From NCBI GenBank assembly GCA_031282925.1, contig JAITCT010000114.1, positions 1 to 6,223 on the forward strand: 6,223 nucleotides of DNA. Direction: 5' to 3'. A program made the translations under genes and the position numbers. Source of the stretch: Dysgonamonadaceae bacterium (GTDB taxonomy: Bacteria; Bacteroidota; Bacteroidia; Bacteroidales; Azobacteroidaceae). Position 1 is the first letter of the stretch; every line of letters begins with the position of its first letter. Below, piece by piece: positions 1-6,174 of this stretch. The notes beneath the pieces are model-generated. The model made no database searches. It was not told the DNA's origin and saw only the letters and a program-made list of their open reading frames with translations.

Positions 1-306
<306 letters not shown>

Positions 307-310
307 TATT

Positions 311-1138
311 ATGAATAAAAAAGAGACAATAAATGTACAGGGAACAGAGATTATCTTGTTATCACACAAAAAAGAGGATTATATTTCTCTTACAGATATG
401 GCGAAATACAAAAATGCAGAAGCAACCGGTTTAGTTATTTCACATTGGTTAACTACTCGTTATACCATTGATTATCTGGGAATATGGGAAAGTGTCAATA
501 ATCCCGATTTTAATGTTACGGAATTCCGTAACATTAAAAGTGAATGTGGCACAAATGGTTTTGTGTTAACATCCAAGCAGTGGATAGAGAAAACAGGAGC
601 AATTGGAATTATTGCCAAACCAGGACGTTACAAAGGAGGTACTTATGCTCATAAAGACATTGCCTTTGAATTTGCTTCGTGGTTGTCTGCCGAATTTAAG
701 TATTTATTAATTAGAGAATTTCAACGTTTAAAAGAAGACGAAAACCAACGGCTATCACTCGAATGGAACTTGCAGCGAACACTTTCAAAAATCAACTATC
801 GTATTCATACCGAAGCGATTAAAGAATATATCATTCCAAACATTGTTACCAAAGAGCAAATTGTATACACTTATGCCAACGAAGCCGATCTGTTGAATGT
901 TGCATTATTTGGAAAAACGGCAAAGCAATGGAGGGATGAAAATCCCGACAAAAACGGAAACATCCGCGATTATGCCACATTGGAACAACTTGTCGTTCTT
1001 TCTAATTTGGAAAGTATAAATGCATTGCTTATTGAACAAAATTTGCCTCAGGGTAAACGACTCGTGCAATTAAATGCGGTTGCAATTACACAAATGCGAT
1101 CATTGGGGGAAAATAAAAATATCAAACAACTGAAATGA
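311..1138 (+). CDS. KilA-N domain DNA-binding protein, function unknown, between thiC and thiH
   Basis: This 275-residue protein carries a KilA-N domain at about residues 20-141. The visible features are the YISLTDMAKY start, a tryptophan-containing helix (residues 43-50), an NPDFNVTEF segment, LTSKQWIEKTGAIGI (86-100), the GGTYAHKDIAFEFASWLS block (109-126) and a LLIREFQRLKEDE helix. KilA-N is a DNA-binding fold found in phage and large DNA-virus proteins and in stand-alone bacterial genes. Residues 142-275 are a helical C-terminal region that I do not recognise; it includes a TAKQWRDENP motif. There is no signal peptide or membrane segment, so it should be cytoplasmic. ATG lies 4 bp after the thiC stop and TGA 26 bp before thiH, so it is probably co-transcribed. 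Hand counts show AT-rich DNA (18 G+C of 60 at 361-420, 23 of 60 at 841-900) against 37 of 60 in one thiH stretch (1801-1860), which suggests acquisition. The family is confident; the role (regulator, phage remnant or selfish gene) is not. Confidence 0.9.
   Translation: MNKKETINVQGTEIILLSHKKEDYISLTDMAKYKNAEATGLVISHWLTTRYTIDYLGIWESVNNPDFNVTEFRNIKSECGTNGFVLTSKQWIEKTGAIGIIAKPGRYKGGTYAHKDIAFEFASWLSAEFKYLLIREFQRLKEDENQRLSLEWNLQRTLSKINYRIHTEAIKEYIIPNIVTKEQIVYTYANEADLLNVALFGKTAKQWRDENPDKNGNIRDYATLEQLVVLSNLESINALLIEQNLPQGKRLVQLNAVAITQMRSLGENKNIKQLK
508..539. repeat. Perfect 32-bp palindrome inside the KilA-N gene
   Basis: The half-site TTTTAATGTTACGGAA (508-523) is followed directly by its exact reverse complement (524-539), with no spacer and no mismatch; symmetry breaks at 507/540. 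The centre, an EcoRI-type GAATTC, falls exactly on a codon boundary, so the ten codons FNVTEFRNIK (509-538) read identically on both strands. It could be a binding site, an insertion scar or a member of a palindromic repeat family. The sequence alone does not say which. Confidence 0.95.
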
Positions 1139-1164
1139 CATTTTAAAGAATTCTGATTCTCAAT

Positions 1165-2292
1165 ATGACAGGCAAAGACTTCAAAGAACAAATCAACAAA
1201 TACAACCGGGACGAACTCCAATCTCAAATCTACGCCAAAACCCCGGCTGACGTAGAAGCCGCCCTGGGAAAAGACAAACGAAACATTGATGATTTCATGA
1301 CCCTCGTTTCGCCCGCCGCCTCTGATTATCTCGAACCCATGGCCGCCCTGAGCCGAAGATATACGCAACAGCGCTTCGGCAATACGATTCAGTTTTATAT
1401 CCCGCTCTACCTGACTAATTCCTGCATCAACCATTGCGTTTATTGCGGATTTAATCATAACAATCAGATTCACCGCATCATCCTGACCGACAGTCAAATC
1501 ATGCAAGAGGTGGAAGCCATCAAAAAAACCGGCGATTTCCAGCATATCCTCTTAGTTACAGGTGAAAACCCCCGTGATGCCGGCGTTGATTATATCGAAA
1601 ACGCCGTTCGCCTGGTGAAACCGTATTTTTCCTCCATCTCAATAGAAGTCCAACCGTTGAAGGAACCGGAATACCGGCAATTATCCGAAGCGGGCATGAA
1701 TGCCGTCTATTGTTATCAGGAAACTTATCACAGAGACCGTTATAAAGTCTATCACCCCAAAGGCATGAAATCAAAATTCGATTGGCGGCTCGACGCTTTC
1801 GACCGCATGGGAAAGGCCGGCGTACACAAAATCGGGCTGGGCGTCCTGATCGGGTTGGAAGACTGGCGCACCGACGTCACGTTGATGGCTTTACATCTGC
1901 GTTACCTGCAAAAGACCTATTGGCAGACCAAATATTCCGTTTCCTTTCCGCGAATGCGCCCCCACGAAGGCTTGTTTCAACCCAATGTGATTATGAGCGA
2001 CAAAGAATTGGCGCAGTTGATTTTTGCATACCGGATTTTTGACCGTGACATTGAAATTGCCCTGTCTACGCGCGAAAACAAAAACTTCCGCGACCACATG
2101 GCGGGTTTGGGCATTACTTCCCTCAGCGCCGGTTCACGGACAGACCCCGGAGGTTATGCCGTTTACTCCCGTGAATTGGAACAATTTGCCGTTAACGACA
2201 ACCGCAGTCCCGACGAAGTTTATTCCGCCGTGAAAAAACAGGGCTATGAAGTGGTCTGGAAAGATTGGGATTTGAATCTTCAATCCGTTTGA
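1165..2292 (+). CDS. thiH: 2-iminoacetate synthase ThiH (tyrosine lyase)
   Basis: ThiH is a radical-SAM enzyme that cleaves L-tyrosine to 2-iminoacetate (dehydroglycine) and p-cresol. The product feeds thiazole synthase ThiG. The protein has 375 residues, close to the 377 of E. coli ThiH. The radical-SAM cluster motif CxxxCxxC is at C87, C91 and C94 (NSCINHCVYCGF). It is followed by the VTGENPRDAG segment (131-140), the YCYQETYH stretch (182-189), GLGVLIGLEDWR (224-235), FPRMRP (261-266) and STREN (301-305), all typical of ThiH. The ATG at 1165 gives the expected N-terminus with its KYNRDE helix; no Shine-Dalgarno is visible. No TAnnTTTG promoter is seen in the 26-bp gap after the KilA-N gene, so expression probably depends on the upstream thi promoter reading through it. 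ThiH rather than the oxygen-dependent ThiO fits an anaerobic or facultative host. It converges with trmD. Confidence 0.97.
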   Translation: MTGKDFKEQINKYNRDELQSQIYAKTPADVEAALGKDKRNIDDFMTLVSPAASDYLEPMAALSRRYTQQRFGNTIQFYIPLYLTNSCINHCVYCGFNHNNQIHRIILTDSQIMQEVEAIKKTGDFQHILLVTGENPRDAGVDYIENAVRLVKPYFSSISIEVQPLKEPEYRQLSEAGMNAVYCYQETYHRDRYKVYHPKGMKSKFDWRLDAFDRMGKAGVHKIGLGVLIGLEDWRTDVTLMALHLRYLQKTYWQTKYSVSFPRMRPHEGLFQPNVIMSDKELAQLIFAYRIFDRDIEIALSTRENKNFRDHMAGLGITSLSAGSRTDPGGYAVYSRELEQFAVNDNRSPDEVYSAVKKQGYEVVWKDWDLNLQSV

Positions 2293-2323
2293 GCAAAATT
2301 GATATTCGGGGAAATTACCCGGC

Positions 2324-2443
2324 ACACGCATTTATATGCGGCCATTGCATACGGGCATATGCAGCCATCGCATACGAGCGTATGCCGTCATTGCATACGG
2401 GCGTATGCTGCCACCGCATACGGGCGTATGCAGCCGCTGCATA
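2324..2443. repeat. Tandem array of 16-bp palindromes with 23-bp period between thiH and trmD
   Basis: Four well-preserved units of consensus GCATACGGGCGTATGC begin at 2347, 2370, 2393 and 2416, exactly 23 bp apart. Each is a dyad with two 7-bp arms and a 2-nt centre; unit 1 has a C-to-A change in its right arm and unit 2 a G-to-A change near its centre. The 7-bp spacers are also related (roughly NGCCATY). In the same register, decayed units flank the array: 2324-2339 keeps a TATATGC end and 2439 keeps GCATAT. The array fills most of the 159-bp gap between the convergent stop codons of thiH (2292) and trmD (2452). Stacked hairpins there could end transcription from both sides or protect mRNA 3' ends, but no strong T-run follows. 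Short open frames across the array, rich in HTGVC and RIRAYA, are translated repeat and not genes. Confidence 0.93.
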
Positions 2444-2451
2444 TATTTCTT

Positions 2452-3171
2452 TTACAAAACCCGGTTTGAAGCTTCGTTGCGGGTAAACGTAATTCGTACC
2501 AAATCCGGCCGCAGCCGCTTAGTTCGCTCCATAGACTGCTGTAACTCCCAATCCCGGATATTCGCTTCATGCCCCGAAAGGAGTACTTCGGGAACTTTCC
2601 ACCCTTTATAATCCGAAGGACGGGTGTAAACCGGAGGCGCCAAAAGATTGTCCTGAAACGAATCGGACAGGGCGGACTGTTCATCGCCGATAGCGCCCGG
2701 AATCACGCGGACAATGGCGTCGGCCATTACGGCGGCGGCCAATTCCCCGCCGGTCAGCACGTAATCCCCGATGGAAATCTCACGGGTAATCAGATGTTCG
2801 CGGATACGGTAATCAATCCCTTTATAATGGCCGCACAATAGAATCAGATTTTCACACATCGACAACTGATTGGCAATTGCCTGGTTAAATGTTTCCCCGT
2901 CGGGCGAGGTATAAATCACTTCGTCATACCTGCGTTGCAGTTTCAGGGAAGAAATAGCCCGGTCAACCGGTTCGCACTGCAAAACCATACCGGCCTGTCC
3001 GCCAAACGGATAATCATCCACTCGCCGGTGCCGTTTATCCGAAGAATAATCCCTGAGATTGTGTAAATGTATTTCGGCCAGACCTTTTTCCTGCGTCCTT
3101 TTCAGGATAGAGCAATTCAACGGCCCCTCCAGCATTTCGGGGAAAACCGTTATAATATCGAGTCGGAACAT
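2452..3171 (-). CDS. trmD: tRNA (guanine37-N1)-methyltransferase TrmD
   Basis: TrmD transfers methyl from S-adenosylmethionine to N1 of G37, next to the anticodon in tRNAs with a G36, and so prevents +1 frameshifting. It is an essential cytoplasmic homodimer. The 239-residue protein starts [13 protein letters not shown], the standard SPOUT TrmD N-terminus. It contains [14 protein letters not shown] (49-62), the knotted SAM site [13 protein letters not shown] (111-123) with [12 protein letters not shown] (133-144), and the catalytic pair R155 and D170 (IVRVIPG and SDSFQD), spaced like E. coli R154/D169. The C-terminal tRNA-binding part includes YTRP and [15 protein letters not shown]. One small oddity is GGQAGM where a third glycine is usual. 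It is transcribed alone, divergently from dsbD, and not beside rimM, rpsP or rplS as in proteobacteria. A TAnnTTTG promoter lies in the spacer. The TAA stop is 8 bp from the palindrome array. Confidence 0.97.
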   Translation of the reverse strand: MFRLDIITVFPEMLEGPLNCSILKRTQEKGLAEIHLHNLRDYSSDKRHRRVDDYPFGGQAGMVLQCEPVDRAISSLKLQRRYDEVIYTSPDGETFNQAIANQLSMCENLILLCGHYKGIDYRIREHLITREISIGDYVLTGGELAAAVMADAIVRVIPGAIGDEQSALSDSFQDNLLAPPVYTRPSDYKGWKVPEVLLSGHEANIRDWELQQSMERTKRLRPDLVRITFTRNEASNRVL

Positions 3172-3201
3172 AGATTATTTCTTACATTCATTTGTTTTTT
3201 C

Positions 3202-3209
3202 TATCTTTG
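3202..3209 (+). promoter_or_regulatory. Bacteroidota-type -7 element TATCTTTG for dsbD
   Basis: TATCTTTG fits the TAnnTTTG consensus recognised by the primary sigma factor of Bacteroidota and lies 17 bp before the dsbD ATG, implying a very short leader. The upstream -33 position has only TTTC (3178-3181, 20 bp away) in place of TTTG, so that half is weak. Its position after the alternative in-frame ATG at 3059 supports starting dsbD at 3227. Confidence 0.6.
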
Positions 3210-3212
3210 CCG

Positions 3213-3244
3213 CAAAATTACATTTTATGATTAAGTATATCAAA
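3213..3244 (-). promoter_or_regulatory. Bacteroidota-type promoter (TTTG-N20-TAATTTTG) for trmD
   Basis: Reading the minus strand, TTTG (3244-3241) is followed after 20 bp by TAATTTTG (3220-3213), a close match to the TTTG-N19/20-TAnnTTTG promoter of Bacteroidota. It sits 41 bp before the trmD ATG. Its -33 half lies inside the first codons of dsbD, and its -7 element is only 3 bp from that of dsbD, so the two promoters are back to back. Confidence 0.6.
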
Positions 3245-5212
3245 TTTGTCTTTATATTTTTATTATATTGTTATAATTCAAGCGCTCAAATTCAGGAACC
3301 GGTTAAATGGGACTACCATATTAACAACTCGGGAGAAATCATATTTCATGCAGTTGTCGAAAAAGATTGGCATTTATACGATATGAATTTGCCGGAAGGC
3401 GGCCCGATTCCCACTACTTTTGAATTTGAAACGGTAAGCGGCGCGGAATTATCCGGCAAAGTTCACACCAACTCCAAAGTTCACAGCCAGTATGACGAAA
3501 TGTTTGGAATGACTGTCCGCTGGTTCTCCGAAAATCCTGTTTTTATCCAAAAACTGGAAATAACAGACAAAGCGAAATTCCGAGTTGCCGGAGTAATCAA
3601 ATATATGTCCTGCAATGATCAAAATTGCGTACCGGGGGAAGAAGAATTTCAGTTTACTTCCAAAGATTTGCCTGCCGGTATAGCGCCTGTCCCAAATGTT
3701 CCTGTTGTCCCTGATGATATCCCCAAGGACGACCCTAAGGACTTTAATGATATTAAGGACTTTAGCGACAATAAGGATGCCATCGACTACTGGAAACCGG
3801 TAATTACCGAATTGCAAAATTTCGGACAAAACGCTTCTACCGCCGATAAATCATGGTTACTTATCTTTATCCTGGGTTTCGGAGGCGGTTTATTGGCATT
3901 GCTTACTCCTTGCGTCTGGCCGATTATCCCGATGACCGTCAGCTTTTTCCTGAAACGGTCTAAATCCAATCGAAAAAAAGCCATTTCGGATGCGATGACT
4001 TTCGGAGGGGCTATTATTGCCATTTATTTGTTGTTGGGACTTTTGATTACGGCTATTTTCGGAGCCGGCGCACTGAATGACTTATCAACGAATGCCGTTT
4101 TCAACCTGCTGTTTTTTGCACTGCTGGTACTCTTTGCCGTTTCTTTCTTCGGCGCTTTTGAATTGACATTGCCGTCATCCTGGAGCAATAAGATGGATCG
4201 CAAAGCGGAATCAACCACCGGATTAATCAGTATTTTCTTTATGGCTTTTACTTTGGTACTGGTATCTTTTTCCTGCACGGGGCCTATTATCGGAACCCTG
4301 CTGGTTGAAGCCGCCGGATCGGGGAATATTGCAGGGCCGGCTGTCGGGATGTTTGGTTTTTCCTTCGCTTTAGCGCTTCCCTTTGCCCTGTTTGCCCTGT
4401 TCCCTTCCTGGTTGCAGAATCTTCCCAAATCGGGCGGGTGGTTAAACGCCGTCAAAGTGATATTGGGGTTCCTGGAATTGGCATTGGCGCTGAAATTCCT
4501 GTCGGTAGCGGATTTAGCGTATGGTTGGCGGATATTGGACAGGGAAGTTTTTCTGGTATTGTGGATTGTCATCTTCGCGCTGTTAGGACTCTATTTGTTG
4601 GGAAAAATCAAATTTCCCCACGACAGCGAGTATAAACACCTGTCCGTTCCCCGTTTATTCCTGGCGATTATTTCCTTATCGTTTGCCGTTTACATGGTTC
4701 CGGGACTTTGGGGAGCGCCGTTAAAAGCCATCAGCGCATTTTCTCCTCCTTTATATACGCAGGACTTCAGTTTGTATGAAGGCGAAGTGCGGGCAAAATT
4801 TTTCGATTATGAAGAAGGGATGGAATATGCCCGCAAAAATCATAAACCGGTGATGATTGACTTTACAGGCTATGGTTGTGTGAATTGCAGGGAAATGGAA
4901 GCCGCCGTTTGGTCGGACCCGCGCGTCAAAAGAATTATCGACAACAACTATGTGTTGATTTCCCTGTACGTGGATGACAAAACCAAATTAGACCGGCCTG
5001 TCGAAATAACGGAAAACGGCAGGACGCGGAAATTGAGAACCGTAGGCGATAAATGGAGTTACCTGCAAAGAAGTAAATTCGGCGCTAATGCTCAACCGTT
5101 TTACGTCCTGCTGGATAATGAGGGTATGCCGCTTGCTCCTGCTTATGCTTACGATAAAAATGTAGAAAAATACATATCATTCTTAAAATCAATTGAAAAT
5201 GGAGAATTATAA
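3227..5212 (+). CDS. dsbD: Protein-disulfide reductase DsbD (three-domain transmembrane thiol transporter)
   Basis: DsbD carries electrons from cytoplasmic thioredoxin across the inner membrane to periplasmic disulfide isomerases and cytochrome c maturation proteins. With ATG at 3227 it has 661 residues and begins with a signal peptide (MIKYIKFVFIFLL, ending near SSAQ at 21). The in-frame ATG at 3059 would bury this peptide and overlap trmD, so it is rejected. The N-terminal alpha domain (about 24-150) has the pair C129/C134 (SCNDQNC), spaced CX4C. A linker (150-205) of K-D-rich hexapeptide repeats follows. The membrane domain has about eight helices (211-495) with its reactive cysteines at C229 (TPCVWP) and C350 (SCTGP). 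The thioredoxin-like gamma domain (about 510-655) has C551-V-N-C554. All three cysteine pairs are present, so it should work. The last residues, ENGEL, lie in a heptamer repeat. Probably co-transcribed with mazG, 41 bp on. Confidence 0.95.
   Translation: MIKYIKFVFIFLLYCYNSSAQIQEPVKWDYHINNSGEIIFHAVVEKDWHLYDMNLPEGGPIPTTFEFETVSGAELSGKVHTNSKVHSQYDEMFGMTVRWFSENPVFIQKLEITDKAKFRVAGVIKYMSCNDQNCVPGEEEFQFTSKDLPAGIAPVPNVPVVPDDIPKDDPKDFNDIKDFSDNKDAIDYWKPVITELQNFGQNASTADKSWLLIFILGFGGGLLALLTPCVWPIIPMTVSFFLKRSKSNRKKAISDAMTFGGAIIAIYLLLGLLITAIFGAGALNDLSTNAVFNLLFFALLVLFAVSFFGAFELTLPSSWSNKMDRKAESTTGLISIFFMAFTLVLVSFSCTGPIIGTLLVEAAGSGNIAGPAVGMFGFSFALALPFALFALFPSWLQNLPKSGGWLNAVKVILGFLELALALKFLSVADLAYGWRILDREVFLVLWIVIFALLGLYLLGKIKFPHDSEYKHLSVPRLFLAIISLSFAVYMVPGLWGAPLKAISAFSPPLYTQDFSLYEGEVRAKFFDYEEGMEYARKNHKPVMIDFTGYGCVNCREMEAAVWSDPRVKRIIDNNYVLISLYVDDKTKLDRPVEITENGRTRKLRTVGDKWSYLQRSKFGANAQPFYVLLDNEGMPLAPAYAYDKNVEKYISFLKSIENGEL
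3736..3777 (+). repeat. 18-bp tandem repeat in dsbD encoding a K-D hexapeptide linker
   Basis: TAAGGACTTTA-type units begin at 3736, 3754 and 3772, exactly 18 bp (six codons) apart, with the third decayed. They encode PKDFND, IKDFSD and NKDAID (residues 170-187), and a shortened relative, PKDD, sits just before. The repeat lies in the periplasmic linker joining the alpha domain to the first membrane helix, so copy-number change would alter only linker length and keep the frame. Confidence 0.8.
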
Positions 5213-5246
5213 AACCAACATTCTCCATTCTCCATTTTCTATTCTC
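5195..5246. repeat. Inverted repeat and heptamer tract overlapping the dsbD stop codon
   Basis: GAAAATGGAGAAT (5195-5207), in the last codons of dsbD, is matched exactly in reverse complement by 5227-5239, giving a 13-bp stem around a 19-nt loop that contains the TAA stop. The right side is part of a period-7 tract: CATTCTC (5219), CATTCTC (5226), CATTTTC (5233) and TATTCTC (5240), running to 8 bp before the mazG ATG. The stem has few G-C pairs, a large loop and no following T-run, so it is a poor intrinsic terminator; an mRNA stabiliser or a dispersed repeat copy is as likely. Confidence 0.85.
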
Positions 5247-5253
5247 AATTATT

Positions 5254-6036
5254 ATGTCAGATTCAAGAAAACTGCAAATGGAGGCTTTCGGCCGCTTGCT
5301 TGACATATTGGATGAATTGCGTGAAAAATGTCCCTGGGACAGAAAGCAAACCAATGAAAGTTTACGCAGCAATACGATTGAGGAAACTTACGAGTTGTGC
5401 GAAGCAATCATTAAAAACGATGTTTCCGAAATCAAAAAAGAGCTTGGCGATGTACTTCTTCACATTATTTTTTACGCCAAGATAGCGGATGAAAAAGGTC
5501 AATTCGACATTGCCGACGTTTGTAACTCTTTGCGCGACAAATTAATTTTCAGGCATCCCCATGTTTTCGGAACGGCGGAAGCCAACACCTCCGGACAAGT
5601 CGAACAAAATTGGGAACAACTCAAACTCAAGGAAAAAGGCGGTAACAAAACGGTTTTGGAGGGAGTTCCCGCTTCGCTTCCGAGTATCGTCAAGGCGCAC
5701 CGGATTCAAGACAAAGCACGGAATGCCGGGTTTGACTGGGCGCAAAAAGAAGACGTCTGGGACAAAGTCCGGGAAGAATTTACCGAATTGGAACAGGAAA
5801 TCAGTTCCATGAATCCCAATCGAATGGAAGCCGAGTTCGGCGATTTGTTTTTCAGCCTGATTAACGCCGCCCGCCTGTATAAAATTAATCCCGACAATGC
5901 TTTGGAACGCACCAATCAGAAATTTATCAAACGCTTCAATTATATCGAACAGAAAGCCCGCGAAATGGGAAAATCCCTGAAAGATATGAAATTAGAGGAA
6001 ATGGAAGTTTTCTGGCAGGAAGCGAAAAGCAAATAA
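5254..6036 (+). CDS. mazG: Nucleoside triphosphate pyrophosphohydrolase MazG
   Basis: MazG hydrolyses (d)NTPs to the monophosphate and pyrophosphate. It is thought to clear non-canonical nucleotides and, in E. coli, to lower (p)ppGpp and damp MazEF killing. The 260-residue protein matches the E. coli length (263) and has the duplicated all-alpha MazG architecture. The N-terminal repeat has CPWDRKQT (26-33) and metal-binding acids E43, E44, E47, E63 and D66 (EETYE ... ELGD). The C-terminal repeat has E174, E175, E178, E194 and D197 (EEFTE ... EFGD). The middle contains the family segments FRHPHVFG (99-106) and GVPASLPSIVKAHRIQDKA (137-155). Both EExxE...ExxD sets are complete. The ATG at 5254 is preceded by an AT-rich stretch without Shine-Dalgarno. 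No mazEF toxin pair is present in the window, so a toxin link is not supported here. It follows dsbD by 41 bp; the pairing seems incidental. Confidence 0.96.
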   Translation: MSDSRKLQMEAFGRLLDILDELREKCPWDRKQTNESLRSNTIEETYELCEAIIKNDVSEIKKELGDVLLHIIFYAKIADEKGQFDIADVCNSLRDKLIFRHPHVFGTAEANTSGQVEQNWEQLKLKEKGGNKTVLEGVPASLPSIVKAHRIQDKARNAGFDWAQKEDVWDKVREEFTELEQEISSMNPNRMEAEFGDLFFSLINAARLYKINPDNALERTNQKFIKRFNYIEQKAREMGKSLKDMKLEEMEVFWQEAKSK

Positions 6037-6150
6037 TGCCGCACTGCGACAATTGGAATTACATCCTTTATAAATCTTGCCCGTTTTTAACGAAAAAACA
6101 TTCAAAAACAGTAAATACGTACAATGGTTTACGCAATTCGTACGCACGTT

Positions 6151-6174
6151 TTCACCGTTCACCGTTCACCATTC
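6151..6174. repeat. Short heptamer tandem tract (TTCACCG) downstream of mazG
   Basis: TTCACCG (6151), TTCACCG (6158) and TTCACCA (6165) follow without gaps, then TTC begins a decayed fourth copy. Shifted in phase, the unit ACCGTTC/ACCATTC resembles the TCCATTC unit of the tract after dsbD at five or more of seven positions, so the two may belong to one repeat class. It lies in the 187-bp stretch 6037-6223; the part between mazG and this tract (6037-6150) is AT-rich and shows no gene or RNA that I can recognise. Confidence 0.8.

Noticed and set aside
1048..1545. Minus-strand 165-codon open frame across the KilA-N/thiH junction
   Set aside because: It is a shadow of two well-supported plus-strand genes, and its translation shows no recognisable domain.
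2324..2443. CRISPR array
   Set aside because: The 23-bp period with 16-bp repeats and 7-bp, mutually similar spacers is far too short for CRISPR repeat-spacer units, and no cas gene is present.
2388..2684. Minus-strand 98-codon frame at the trmD 3' end
   Set aside because: It overlaps trmD in another frame and ends in the palindrome array; its C-terminus is translated repeat.
3059..3226. Upstream in-frame ATG that would extend DsbD by 56 residues
   Set aside because: It lies inside trmD on the other strand, upstream of the TATCTTTG promoter, and would place 56 residues before an obvious signal peptide starting at 3227.
4024..4572. Minus-strand 182-codon open frame inside dsbD
   Set aside because: It is antisense to the conserved membrane domain of DsbD; its length comes from the codon bias of that region and it has no recognisable protein features.
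5254..6036. MazG as part of a toxin-antitoxin or phage-defence cassette
   Set aside because: No mazE/mazF or other defence genes are visible; it is a standard full-length housekeeping MazG beside dsbD.
6083..6099. Intrinsic terminator after mazG (GTTTTT / AAAAAC inverted repeat)
   Set aside because: The stem is only 6 bp and almost all A-T, with no G-C-rich base and no U-run after it, so it does not qualify as a terminator on sequence alone.
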